Shown here piece after piece: positions 57,023 to 64,000 of a stretch of 64,000 nucleotides of DNA. The first letter of the stretch is position 1. The number at the start of each line of letters is the position of its first letter. The stretch is taken from contig NZ_JAGRPU010000025.1 of NCBI RefSeq assembly GCF_024606225.1, forward strand, positions 21,817 to 85,816, read 5' to 3'. Position numbers and translations under genes: made by a program. Under the pieces are notes generated by a model. The model had not been told where the DNA came from. It worked only from the letters and a program-made list of their open reading frames with translations, and did not search any database. The stretch is from Endozoicomonas sp. ISHI1. GTDB lineage: Bacteria; Pseudomonadota; Gammaproteobacteria; Pseudomonadales; Endozoicomonadaceae.

Positions 57023-58231
57023 TCAAAGGACTTCAGCACCAGGAATAAATCCACCAGCTAGCGCGATCTGTGTTTTGATAGATTCTTCTGGACTGTTAGC
57101 CGCGCCAACCCACTTTCTGATTTTCTCGATATCTGAAAATAAATCCTTCCAATGTATTTTTCGTATGATGATATCCCGTTCATCTGCCATCTGAGGAGAA
57201 TCACTATATTGATAATCTCTGGCCAGCTTAATCCATAGGTGATATTCCATTGACTCATTCATAAATAACTTGAGATGGGTTATTGGCCAGTAGTCGGGTT
57301 TTGAATTGATTTTGGATTGTGGATCAATACTTACTTCCGGATGAACATATCTCCCAAGATAAGGCACATGACCCAACTTTTCGTATCTGCTGTATTGAGT
57401 GGATACCTCGCTGGCCTTGTGAAGATTGATATCTCGAACCTTTTCAGTCTGATGGGTGTCATCCATTATTACACGCCCAGTAAGAACAATCTGTTTCATC
57501 TGATGAGTTTTCACATCAAAAGGAAAACCAAACTTGAACTCAGGCATATGGTATTTTAATAGCCACAGCCAATAAAAGGTGTTCCGAAACTCTTCTTTAT
57601 GAATATCCCTTCCTTTAGGAAAAGAAAATAATTTCCTCTCGCTATCAATAAAACCTTTCAGCAGATCATTTTCTAGCTCAGAAGAAAAATCTGGTAAAGG
57701 TTCAGGCGGATCATCATAGCTTTTATGAGAATTACAAGCGGGGTTTTCAACACCATAAATATACGAACTTACTTTCTTCCCCCACTCTACAAAGCGATCA
57801 TCGTTTAAAATACCATTGATCATCTTAATTTTCAGATCGCGCTTTTCTGAAGCGCTTACATTATCAACCAAGCAATAGAATAAACCACAAGCAATTTCCT
57901 GATAGTCCGACCTACTGAACGTCTTAGCTAAGCGACTTAAGTGCCTATCCAAACTGGATTGCTCATAGTTGCATATGAACTCATCGAGACTGTCATAAAC
58001 CTCACCTTTGACATAAACACCTTTTCCAGGTCTTGGCATACCAAAATGTTCAATAATCATTTGCTTAGCGGATGGGGTAATAGAGTATCTACCATTTTTT
58101 GCTTCGCTAAGCCGAGTCTCTTCAATCCCCAACAACTTAGCTAACTGTTTCTGGTTCCCACCTGAACTTTTTACAGATTCCAGTGCATGATGAATAAACA
58201 GTTTCGACTCATACCTCGATACTTCAGTCAT
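57023..58231 (-). CDS. HTH (XRE-like) protein of unknown function next to the restriction operon
   Basis: 402 residues. An N-terminal helix-turn-helix (about 27-62: QKQLAKLLGIEETRLSEAKN, then ITPSAKQMIIEHFG) is followed by about 330 residues with no domain I can name. The C-terminal part is rich in aromatic and charged residues (FRNTFYWLWLLKYHMPEFKF). It is convergent with hsdR. Two AT-rich palindromes upstream of its start suggest autorepression. It may control the restriction operon or be an independent defence gene, and position alone supports either. Confidence 0.7.
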   Translation of the reverse strand: MTEVSRYESKLFIHHALESVKSSGGNQKQLAKLLGIEETRLSEAKNGRYSITPSAKQMIIEHFGMPRPGKGVYVKGEVYDSLDEFICNYEQSSLDRHLSRLAKTFSRSDYQEIACGLFYCLVDNVSASEKRDLKIKMINGILNDDRFVEWGKKVSSYIYGVENPACNSHKSYDDPPEPLPDFSSELENDLLKGFIDSERKLFSFPKGRDIHKEEFRNTFYWLWLLKYHMPEFKFGFPFDVKTHQMKQIVLTGRVIMDDTHQTEKVRDINLHKASEVSTQYSRYEKLGHVPYLGRYVHPEVSIDPQSKINSKPDYWPITHLKLFMNESMEYHLWIKLARDYQYSDSPQMADERDIIIRKIHWKDLFSDIEKIRKWVGAANSPEESIKTQIALAGGFIPGAEVL

Positions 58232-58285
58232 AGCTCAATGCCTCATATATCCTAGGTTAAAGAGCATAGAACAGATAGGGTTATA

Positions 58286-58326
58286 TGTAATTACAAAAAA
58301 AGTGTAATTTATCCGTAAAAATTACA
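58286..58326. promoter_or_regulatory. Two palindromic operator candidates upstream of the HTH gene
   Basis: TGTAATTACA (58286-58295) is a perfect palindrome. TGTAATTT and AAATTACA (58303-58310, 58319-58326) form a second site with an 8-nt centre. Both share TGTAATT and lie 55-95 bp before the HTH gene start. Confidence 0.5.
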
Positions 58327-58420
58327 ATCAAAGCTTGGAACCATTAATTCCATTGGGATTAAGGCCGAATAAAAACGTAATAACTCGTTAGGCTCCTGTT
58401 CAGTAGTTCCAACTGTTCAG

Positions 58421-59362
58421 GTGAATTCGACCTTACTGGCTTTTTATTGGGAACTGGGGGAGGACATTGTTCGTCGACAGTCCAAAGCTAATTGGGGCGA
58501 CGGCTTCCTGAAACAGCTCAGTAAGGATTTAATGGCGGAATTTCCTGAAATCAAAGGGTTTTCTCGTCGAAATCTTGAGTTGATCAGACAATGGTATACG
58601 TTCTGGTCTGAAGATAGGTCAATTGCGCAACAGCCTGTTGCACAATTAACCCAAATACCTTGGGGGCATAATCAACTGATTATTAATAAATGCCAAAGTA
58701 AGCAGGAAGCCCTGTATTACGTGCAGAACACTATCAAATACGGTTGGAGCCGGAGTGTTCTGACTCACCAGATAGAAAGTAGCCTCTGGCAGCGTGAGGG
58801 GCAGGCCGTCAGTAACTTTAGTACCACCCTGCCAGCCATACAATCTGATCTGGCACAAGAGACCCTGAAAGACCCCTATGTGTTTGATTTCCTGAGCTTG
58901 ACCCAAAACTACAACGAGCGTGAGTTTGAGCAGGGTTTGACCGAGCATATCACCCAGTTTTTGCTGGAATTAGGGGCTGGCTTTGCTTATATGGGCAAGC
59001 AGTATCATATACAGGTAGGACAACGGGATTTTTATATCGACCTGCTGTTTTACCATGCCCAGCTGCATTGTTATGTGGTGATTGAGCTAAAGACGGTTGA
59101 TTTTGAACCAGAACACGCAGGCAAACTGAACTTTTACATCAGGGCCGTGGACGAACAGCTGCGTAAAGAGGGCGATGCGCCCACCATTGGCATCCTGCTA
59201 TGCAAGAACAAAGACAAGCTGGTAGCAGAGTATTCCCTCAGCGATATGCAAAAGCCCATTGGCGTCTCGGAATACCAGCTCACTCAGTCACTGCCGGAAA
59301 ATCTGCAATCGCAGTTGCCCAGTGTGGAAGAGATTGAACAGGGATTGAGAGGTGGGAGATGA
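58421..59362 (+). pseudogene. 5'-truncated DUF1016 nuclease gene
   Basis: 313 codons from GTG at 58421. Homology to the intact 50017 protein begins abruptly at [20 protein letters not shown], so the first 35-40 residues are missing and no ribosome binding site is seen. From there the frame is complete through the nuclease domain ([20 protein letters not shown]) to the conserved C-terminus [20 protein letters not shown]. It may still be expressed from the GTG but lacks the usual N-terminus. Together with 47468-47713 it brackets the island. Confidence 0.7.
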
Positions 59363-59372
59363 GTTACAAACA

Positions 59373-59402
59373 GGCCGACAACTGAACATTTCAATGTCGG
59401 CC
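59373..59402. terminator. Stem-loop after the truncated DUF1016 gene
   Basis: GGCCGACA and TGTCGGCC arms around a 14-nt loop. It lies 11 bp after the stop codon. Confidence 0.5.
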
Positions 59403-59424
59403 TGAGCAGACCACTCCCTTTAAT

Positions 59425-59460
59425 GAAAATACCAACACAGTTATAGTCGATGGTATTTTC
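59425..59460. terminator. Stem-loop downstream of livK
   Basis: GAAAATACCA and TGGTATTTTC form a 10-bp perfect stem around 16 nt, 11 bp beyond the livK stop. It ends in T-rich sequence on either strand, so it may work in both directions. Confidence 0.6.
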
Positions 59461-59471
59461 CGGTCGGGCTC

Positions 59472-60599
59472 TTATTTTGAAGCTTCAGATTTAGTTCCGT
59501 CAGCATGCCATTCGTAGACGACAAAGCTGAAGTCTTTCAGGTCTCCCTTGCCATCGAAGGCCAGGTTACCTGTTGGCGTACTGAAGGTATTTGAACGCAA
59601 AACTTCGGCTACTTCGTCCGGGTCTTCACTCTTGGTCAGCTCCATGCCTTCAGCCATAACCTGAACGGCAGAATAGGAAGGGAATACGAAAGGACCGGAT
59701 GAATCTTCACCTTTTGCTCTGAAAGCAGCTACCAGTGTGGCATTGGCAGGATCCTGATCAAAACTCTTCGGCAATGTCACCAGCAGACCTTCTGAAGCAG
59801 GACCGGCAATGGCTGAAATATCTTTGTTGCCAACACCTTCAGGCCCCATGAATTTAGCCTTCAGACCCTTTTCCGCACTCTGACGCAGAATCAGACCTAG
59901 CTCAGGATGGTAGCCACCGTAGTAAACAAAATCGACATCTTCTTTCTTCAACTTGGCAATCAGTGCCGAAAAGTCTTTGTCTCCTGATGTGACACCTTCA
60001 AAGACAGCTACATCAATACCGGCTTTTTCAACCGTGTTCTTAACGGCTGTTGCAATGCCCTCACCGTACTGCTGCTTGTCATGAATGACCGCCATGCGCT
60101 TGGGCTTGATGCTTTCTACGATGTAGTTACCTGCAGTAGGTCCTTGCAGACTGTCGAGTCCAATGGTGCGGAATATCAATTCATACCCACGACTGGTGAT
60201 ATCCGGGCTGGTGGAGGCGGGGGTGATCATCAGGATGCCTTCATCTTCATAGATGTCGGTAGTAGGCTGGGTGGAAGAAGAACACAGGTGCCCCACTACA
60301 AAGCGGATATCGTCATTAACGATCTTGTTGGCAACCGCTACAGCCTGTTTGGGATCACAGGCATCGTCATAGACCACCGCTTCCAGCTGCTTGCCATTGA
60401 CGCCCCCCTGTTTATTGATCTGCTCGACAGCCATCTTTGCACCACTGAACTGCATATCACCATACTGGGCTACAGGACCTGTGACCGGGCCAGCCAAAGC
60501 GATTTTTATAGTGTCGGCGGCCTGAGCCAAGCCGGAAGCGCCTGCTACGGCGGCAGATACCGCCAGAGCGGCCAGAGTTTTGTTCATTTTTCTTATCAT
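59472..60599 (-). CDS. livK: Periplasmic branched-chain amino-acid binding protein (LivK/LivJ type)
   Basis: 376 residues from ATG at 60599. This start gives a proper signal peptide MIRKMNKTLAALAVSAAVAG cleaved after GLAQA. Upstream ATG 60632 adds 11 residues that spoil it, and ATG 60587 is also possible. The mature protein has the type I periplasmic-binding fold motifs IKIALAGPVTGPVAQYGDMQ, VVYDDACDPKQAV, VGHLCSSSTQP and MITPASTSPDI. It captures leucine, isoleucine or valine and delivers them to LivHM. It is on the same strand as livHMGF but 12 kb upstream, with the restriction island in between. Confidence 0.93.
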   Translation of the reverse strand: MIRKMNKTLAALAVSAAVAGASGLAQAADTIKIALAGPVTGPVAQYGDMQFSGAKMAVEQINKQGGVNGKQLEAVVYDDACDPKQAVAVANKIVNDDIRFVVGHLCSSSTQPTTDIYEDEGILMITPASTSPDITSRGYELIFRTIGLDSLQGPTAGNYIVESIKPKRMAVIHDKQQYGEGIATAVKNTVEKAGIDVAVFEGVTSGDKDFSALIAKLKKEDVDFVYYGGYHPELGLILRQSAEKGLKAKFMGPEGVGNKDISAIAGPASEGLLVTLPKSFDQDPANATLVAAFRAKGEDSSGPFVFPSYSAVQVMAEGMELTKSEDPDEVAEVLRSNTFSTPTGNLAFDGKGDLKDFSFVVYEWHADGTKSEASK

Positions 60600-60834
60600 G
60601 CTGTTGTTCTCTTGGAAAGGACCTAATTCCATTTTCTGATTATTTAAATCCTTCTTTCTCTCGAAAAGTTATATTAAGGATTTTTTTCAGTCATAGCAGC
60701 TTTTTTTTCCAAACTTTTTTCTTCGACTTAAGTCTAAATATCTACCAACGTCGTAAGGCGGCAGAACTATTACAGACCTAGAGTGTAAATATCCAGCAAG
60801 GGAATGCTCATAACAAGATGTAGGGAGAAGCAGT

Positions 60835-60957
60835 ATGGATACAAAACAACACAATACTCAGGATCATGAACTGAACACCGGCGAACTGATTATACTGTCA
60901 CTTTCTTTGGGCAGCGTCCTGGCTTCACTTCACTTTTTTTTGAATTCCATTTTCTAA
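60835..60957 (+). CDS. Small single-helix membrane protein (40 aa)
   Basis: ATG at 60835 with AGGGAGAAG 4 nt before it, a strong ribosome binding site. The product starts MDTKQHNTQDHELNTGEL and continues IILSLSLGSVLASLHFFLNS before IF. It is a polar head of 18 residues plus one transmembrane helix. It lies divergently upstream of livK in an otherwise empty spacer. Function unknown. Confidence 0.5.
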   Translation: MDTKQHNTQDHELNTGELIILSLSLGSVLASLHFFLNSIF

Positions 60958-61025
60958 CAGCTACGAGTCAAGAAAACATTATTTATCAGTGCCTGTGATG
61001 AATAACTTTTCATGCTGAGATGTCA

Positions 61026-61052
61026 GGAAAAATGGCCGGGTTTGCACCCGGC
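61026..61052 (-). terminator. Rho-independent terminator of rpiA
   Basis: On the - strand, GCCGGGT GCAA ACCCGGC is followed by CATTTTTCC, 10 bp past the rpiA stop. Confidence 0.8.
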
Positions 61053-61061
61053 TCGCGTTAC

Positions 61062-61733
61062 TCAGCGCTTGATGGTCTTAACCCCTTCAGCAGTACCCAG
61101 CAGTAGCACGTCAGCGGGTCTCGCCGCAAACAAACCGTTGGTCACGACTCCCACAATCTGGTTGATTTTTTCTTCCAGACCTATGGCGTCAGTAATCTTC
61201 AGATTCCATACATCCAGAATAATATTGCCGTTATCCGTCATAACCCCTTCCCGGTAAGCGGGGTCACCGCCCAGCTTAACCAACTCTCGGGCAACATGGC
61301 TGCGAGCCATAGGAATAACCTCAACAGGTAGCGGAAATTCGCCCAGCACGTCTACCAGCTTGCTCTCGTCTGCAATACAGATAAACTCTTTCGCCACTGC
61401 AGCCACAATTTTTTCCCTTGTCAGGGCCGCTCCTCCGCCTTTGATCAGATGCAGGTGATCACTGGACTCATCGGCCCCGTCAATATAAAAGCGCAGTTCA
61501 CCGATACTGTTCAGGTCATAAACTGGAATGCCGTGCTGTTTCAAACGATCGGCAGAAGCCTCTGAACTGGCTACGCAACCATCAAAACTGTTTCGGTGCT
61601 CTGCCAGAGCATCAATAAAGAAATTGGCCGTGGACCCCGTGCCAATACCGATGATCATATCATCTTCCAGATGAGGGAGAATCCGCTGCAATGCAGCCTC
61701 GGCAGTCGCCTTCTTCAGCTCGTCCTGGGTCAT
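61062..61733 (-). CDS. rpiA: Ribose-5-phosphate isomerase A
   Basis: 223 residues, close to the E. coli enzyme (219). It interconverts ribose 5-phosphate and ribulose 5-phosphate in the pentose phosphate pathway. Family motifs are [16 protein letters not shown] (phosphate loop), [20 protein letters not shown] (with the catalytic Asp-Glu region), AALTREKI and LPVEVIPMA. It is divergent from ilvA, an arrangement common in gammaproteobacteria, with a 187-bp shared promoter region. Confidence 0.97.
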   Translation of the reverse strand: MTQDELKKATAEAALQRILPHLEDDMIIGIGTGSTANFFIDALAEHRNSFDGCVASSEASADRLKQHGIPVYDLNSIGELRFYIDGADESSDHLHLIKGGGAALTREKIVAAVAKEFICIADESKLVDVLGEFPLPVEVIPMARSHVARELVKLGGDPAYREGVMTDNGNIILDVWNLKITDAIGLEEKINQIVGVVTNGLFAARPADVLLLGTAEGVKTIKR

Positions 61734-61920
61734 GTCTCTACCTTGCGGTCATATACAATGAAGCGGGGATTATACCCCCAGAAATACGCCCCCGCTGAAC
61801 TAAATACCTTAAATTCCGTATAACCTTTTATTATCTGAACACGATTAAAGATTGTTTCTTGCGTACATGGCTGTTTAGAATCAGTCCAACCAAGATAAGT
61901 TATTAAGAAAGTGAAGTCCC

Positions 61921-63435
61921 ATGCCTCATCAGTACATAAGAATGATACTCGAAGCCAAAGTTTATGATGTGGCGATTGAGACTCCTGTTCATGAGGCTCC
62001 TTTTCTCAGCAAGCGTTTGAATAATCAGGTTTTTCTGAAGCGTGAAGACCTGCAACCCGTATTCTCATTTAAAATCCGGGGCGCTTACAACAAGATGGCC
62101 CAGTTAACCGCCGAGGAAAAAGCCCGCGGGGTGACCTGTGCTTCTGCCGGTAATCATGCCCAGGGCGTGGCTATGGCAGCCAAAACCATGGGTATCGAAG
62201 CCGTTATCGTGATGCCCGGCACTACTCCTGAAATAAAGTACAAAGCTTGCGAAGCCAGAGGAGCCAAGGTCATCCTTCATGGCGATACCTTTGATCAGGC
62301 ACTGGCTTACTCCATGAAACTCGTTGAGGAGCGGGGCTATACCTTCATTCATCCTTATGATGACCCATACACGATTGCCGGTCAGGGCACGATCGGCATG
62401 GAGATTCTCCGTCAGCATTCTGGACAGCTCGATGCGGTTTTTGTCCCTGTCGGTGGAGGCGGTTTGGCAGCGGGTATAGCGACCTATATCAAATATCTGC
62501 GTCCCGATATCAAGGTCATCGGCGTTGAGTATGAAGAATCTGCCTGCCTGAAAGCAGCTCTGGAAGCTGATGAGCGGGTAACATTGCCTCATGTGGGGAT
62601 TTTTGCCGACGGTATTGCCGTAGCACAGATCGGTGAAGAAACCTTCAAGCTCTGTCGGCAATACATTGATAAAGTGATCACGGTCAGCTCTGATGAAATC
62701 TGCGCATCCATCAAGGATATCTTTGATGATACCCGCTCGGTTTGTGAGCCTGCCGGTGCAGCTAGTGTGGCTGGCCTCAAAAAGTATGTCAGTGAGACAG
62801 GTGCCAGTCATCAAAAACTGATGGCTATAGCCAGTGGCGCCAATATAAATTTTGATCGTCTGCGCTATGTTTCTGAACGTGCAGAATTGGGTGAGAAGCG
62901 CGAAGCGATCATCGCTGTCACCATCCCTGAGCAACCAGGCAGCTTCAAACAGTTCTGTGAAACCCTCGGTAAAAGGAACATCACCGAATTCAACTACCGC
63001 TTCCATGATCCCAAAAATGCCCGAATCTTTGTAGGTGTCCAAGTTCATCCTGATCAGATGCCTATCGATAATCTGATCGATGAATTGAAAGAGAAAGGTT
63101 ATCCGGTAGAGAACCTTAGTGAAAACGAGATGGCCAAGTTGCATATCCGCCATATGGTGGGCGGCCACAGTAAAGCAGTGAAGGATGAGGTGGTTTATTG
63201 TTTTGAATTTCCGGAACGTCCGGGAGCCCTGCTCAACTTCCTGGATAAACTGGGTGCCCGATGGAACATCAGTATGTTCCATTACCGAAACCATGGTGCT
63301 GCCTATGGCCGCGTCGCCGTAGGTCTGGAAGTACCAGAAACAGAGAGACAGCACATAGCCAAATTTCTGGCTGACTTAGAATACAACTATTGCGAGGAGA
63401 CGAATAATAAGGCTTATCAGGCGTTTCTTGGATAA
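61921..63435 (+). CDS. ilvA: Threonine deaminase (threonine ammonia-lyase, biosynthetic)
   Basis: 504 residues. It converts threonine to 2-oxobutyrate, the first step to isoleucine, with pyridoxal phosphate. The cofactor Lys51 lies in SFKIRGAYNK, the glycine loop is PVGGGGLAAGIATY, and SAGNHAQGVAM is the second cofactor motif. Two C-terminal ACT-like regulatory domains (about 325-400 and 420-500, the latter starting FEFPERPGALLNFLDKLG) predict isoleucine feedback control. The start MPHQYIRMIL aligns with the E. coli N-terminus, and an internal ATG at 61942 is less likely. Confidence 0.97.
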   Translation: MPHQYIRMILEAKVYDVAIETPVHEAPFLSKRLNNQVFLKREDLQPVFSFKIRGAYNKMAQLTAEEKARGVTCASAGNHAQGVAMAAKTMGIEAVIVMPGTTPEIKYKACEARGAKVILHGDTFDQALAYSMKLVEERGYTFIHPYDDPYTIAGQGTIGMEILRQHSGQLDAVFVPVGGGGLAAGIATYIKYLRPDIKVIGVEYEESACLKAALEADERVTLPHVGIFADGIAVAQIGEETFKLCRQYIDKVITVSSDEICASIKDIFDDTRSVCEPAGAASVAGLKKYVSETGASHQKLMAIASGANINFDRLRYVSERAELGEKREAIIAVTIPEQPGSFKQFCETLGKRNITEFNYRFHDPKNARIFVGVQVHPDQMPIDNLIDELKEKGYPVENLSENEMAKLHIRHMVGGHSKAVKDEVVYCFEFPERPGALLNFLDKLGARWNISMFHYRNHGAAYGRVAVGLEVPETERQHIAKFLADLEYNYCEETNNKAYQAFLG

Positions 63436-63455
63436 TTACTCCATGATACCCGAAA

Positions 63456-63476
63456 CCCCGGACTTCTTGTCTGGGG
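63456..63476. terminator. Stem-loop after ilvA
   Basis: CCCCGGAC and GTCTGGGG arms (one G-T pair) around TTCTT, 20 bp after the ilvA stop. No T-run on the + strand. Confidence 0.55.
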
Positions 63477-63506
63477 CTTACCTACTGCACAAACAAAGCA
63501 TGAACA

Positions 63507-63542
63507 AACAAAAACCCCGGTCGATCACTCAACTGGGGTTCT
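63507..63542 (-). terminator. rRNA operon terminator, distal copy
   Basis: On the - strand, AGAACCCCAGTTGAGTG leads into a stem closed by ACCGGGGTTTTTG. One base of the stem differs from the two proximal copies. Confidence 0.75.
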
Positions 63543-63552
63543 GCTTTATTCA

Positions 63553-63644
63553 ATGCCTGGCGATGACCCACTCTCACATGGGGAAGCCCCACACTACCAT
63601 CGGTGGGGGCCGCCCAGGTATGTGTCGTTTCACTGGCCTCAACG
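63553..63644 (-). pseudogene. Truncated 5S rRNA fragment, copy C
   Basis: On the - strand this ends with the 5S 3' sequence (GGGTCATCGCCAGGCAT). It matches about the last 60 bases of 5S, apart from a foreign insert TGGGGGCCGCCCAGGTATG replacing two bases inside the helix region. The 5' half is absent. Confidence 0.75.
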
Positions 63645-63678
63645 CAAAAACCCCAGCCGATCACTCAACTGGGGTTTT
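63645..63678 (-). terminator. rRNA operon terminator, middle copy
   Basis: Same stem as the proximal copy: AAAACCCCAGTTGAGTGATC then GGCTGGGGTTTTTG on the - strand. Confidence 0.8.
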
Positions 63679-63688
63679 GCTTTATTCA

Positions 63689-63873
63689 ATGCCTGGCGAT
63701 GACCTACTCTCACATGGGGAAGCCCCACACTACCATCGGTGGGGGCCGCCCAGGTATGTGTCGTTTCACTTCCGAGCGCGACCACCAGGGATGGTGGAAG
63801 TGTCGTTTATGCAGGAGCAATCAACGACCCTGCGGCGATGAAAAGCGGATGGGATCGGGTGGTTCCAACACAC
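63689..63873 (-). pseudogene. Interrupted 5S rRNA copy B
   Basis: The 3' part matches 5S and has the same GGGGGCCGCCCAGG insert as copy C. A second insert of about 70 bp (63779-63849, with a GACCACCAGGGATGGTGG hairpin-like start) splits the sequence between CACTTCCGAG and GATGGGATCGGGTGG. The extreme 5' end is missing. It cannot fold as normal 5S. Confidence 0.75.
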
Positions 63874-63875
63874 AA

Positions 63876-63909
63876 CAAAAACCCCAGCCGATCACTCAAC
63901 TGGGGTTTT
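63876..63909 (-). terminator. rRNA operon terminator, proximal to the intact 5S
   Basis: CAAAACCCCAGTTGAGTG, then ATCGGCTGGGGTTTTTG on the - strand: an 8-bp stem followed by five T, 10 bp after the 5S 3' end. Confidence 0.85.
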
Positions 63910-63919
63910 GCTTTATTCA

Positions 63920-64000
63920 ATGCCTGGCGATGACCTACTCTCACATGGGGAAACCCCACACTACCATCGGCGATCTGTCGTTTCACTTCCGAGTTCGGGA
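63920..64000 (-). rRNA. rrf: 5S ribosomal RNA, 3' part, cut by window edge
   Basis: The - strand ends GTAGGTCATCGCCAGGCAT, the typical gammaproteobacterial 5S 3' end. The GTGAAACGACAG and GATGGTAGTGTGGGG stretches are also intact. About 81 bases are visible and the 5' third lies outside the window. The 23S gene should lie further to the right. Confidence 0.9.

Noticed and set aside
62104..63354. 416-codon - strand frame opposite ilvA
   Set aside because: Shadow of a well-conserved ilvA gene. No ribosome binding site or domain.
63428..63933. Protein-coding frames in the 5S region
   Set aside because: They read through 5S fragments and terminators. The nucleotide match to 5S explains the sequence.

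Overview
The window looks like a chromosomal segment of a host-associated gammaproteobacterium. The rpiA, ilvA, liv and 5S genes are gamma-type. The wealth of repeats, decayed insertion sequences and secreted eukaryote-like repeat proteins recalls Endozoicomonas-type marine symbionts, but this assignment is an inference from style, not from a marker gene.

Region 1 (1-34561, + strand) is one head-to-tail array of 17 paralogous genes, 15 with long intact frames and 2 decayed. It probably continues upstream of the window, because copy 1 starts inside its own leader at base 12. Each protein has a signal peptide ending near VCQAEP, a conserved N-terminal domain of about 130 residues, a Ser/Pro/Gln-rich stretch and a motif of the form LNCFxxPCxGxCxFRPS. 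A variable mosaic middle follows, then 4-12 tandem 38-residue repeats. The repeat fits C-x13-C-x3-[F/C]-x5-L-x2-H-x4-H, which is a C2H2 zinc finger with an enlarged Cys-Cys knuckle and an HTGEKP-like linker. Nearly every protein ends in a basic tail close to HKRxHRKRK. Most copies lack an ATG. The aligned position of the signal-peptide start is usually ATT, preceded by AAGGA or AGGGA that can pair with an upstream TCTATCCTT. This suggests hairpin-controlled translation from a non-canonical start. MITE-like elements, decayed IS4-type remnants and 9-15 bp tandem repeats sit within the array. This array is the best candidate for an undescribed system: a diversifying family of secreted zinc-finger-like proteins, possibly host-nuclear effectors.

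Region 2 (34565-41532, - strand) is a four-gene signalling operon. It encodes a large membrane hybrid histidine kinase with three receiver domains, a CheR-type methyltransferase, a receiver-less CheB-type methylesterase and a receiver-PAS-GGDEF diguanylate cyclase. A Uma2-family protein (42305-42886) and a short membrane peptide follow.

Region 3 (43313-47165 and 59472-60599, - strand) encodes a branched-chain amino-acid ABC transporter. livHMGF is separated from the binding-protein gene by about 12 kb holding a type I restriction-modification island (47468-59362). The island order is hsdM, DUF1016 nuclease, hsdS, second DUF1016 nuclease, hsdR, with a convergent HTH gene. It is bracketed by broken DUF1016 genes.

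Region 4 (60835-64000) holds a 40-residue membrane peptide, rpiA, ilvA, and the 3' end of an rRNA operon on the - strand: a 5S gene cut by the window edge, followed by two tandem decayed 5S-plus-terminator units.
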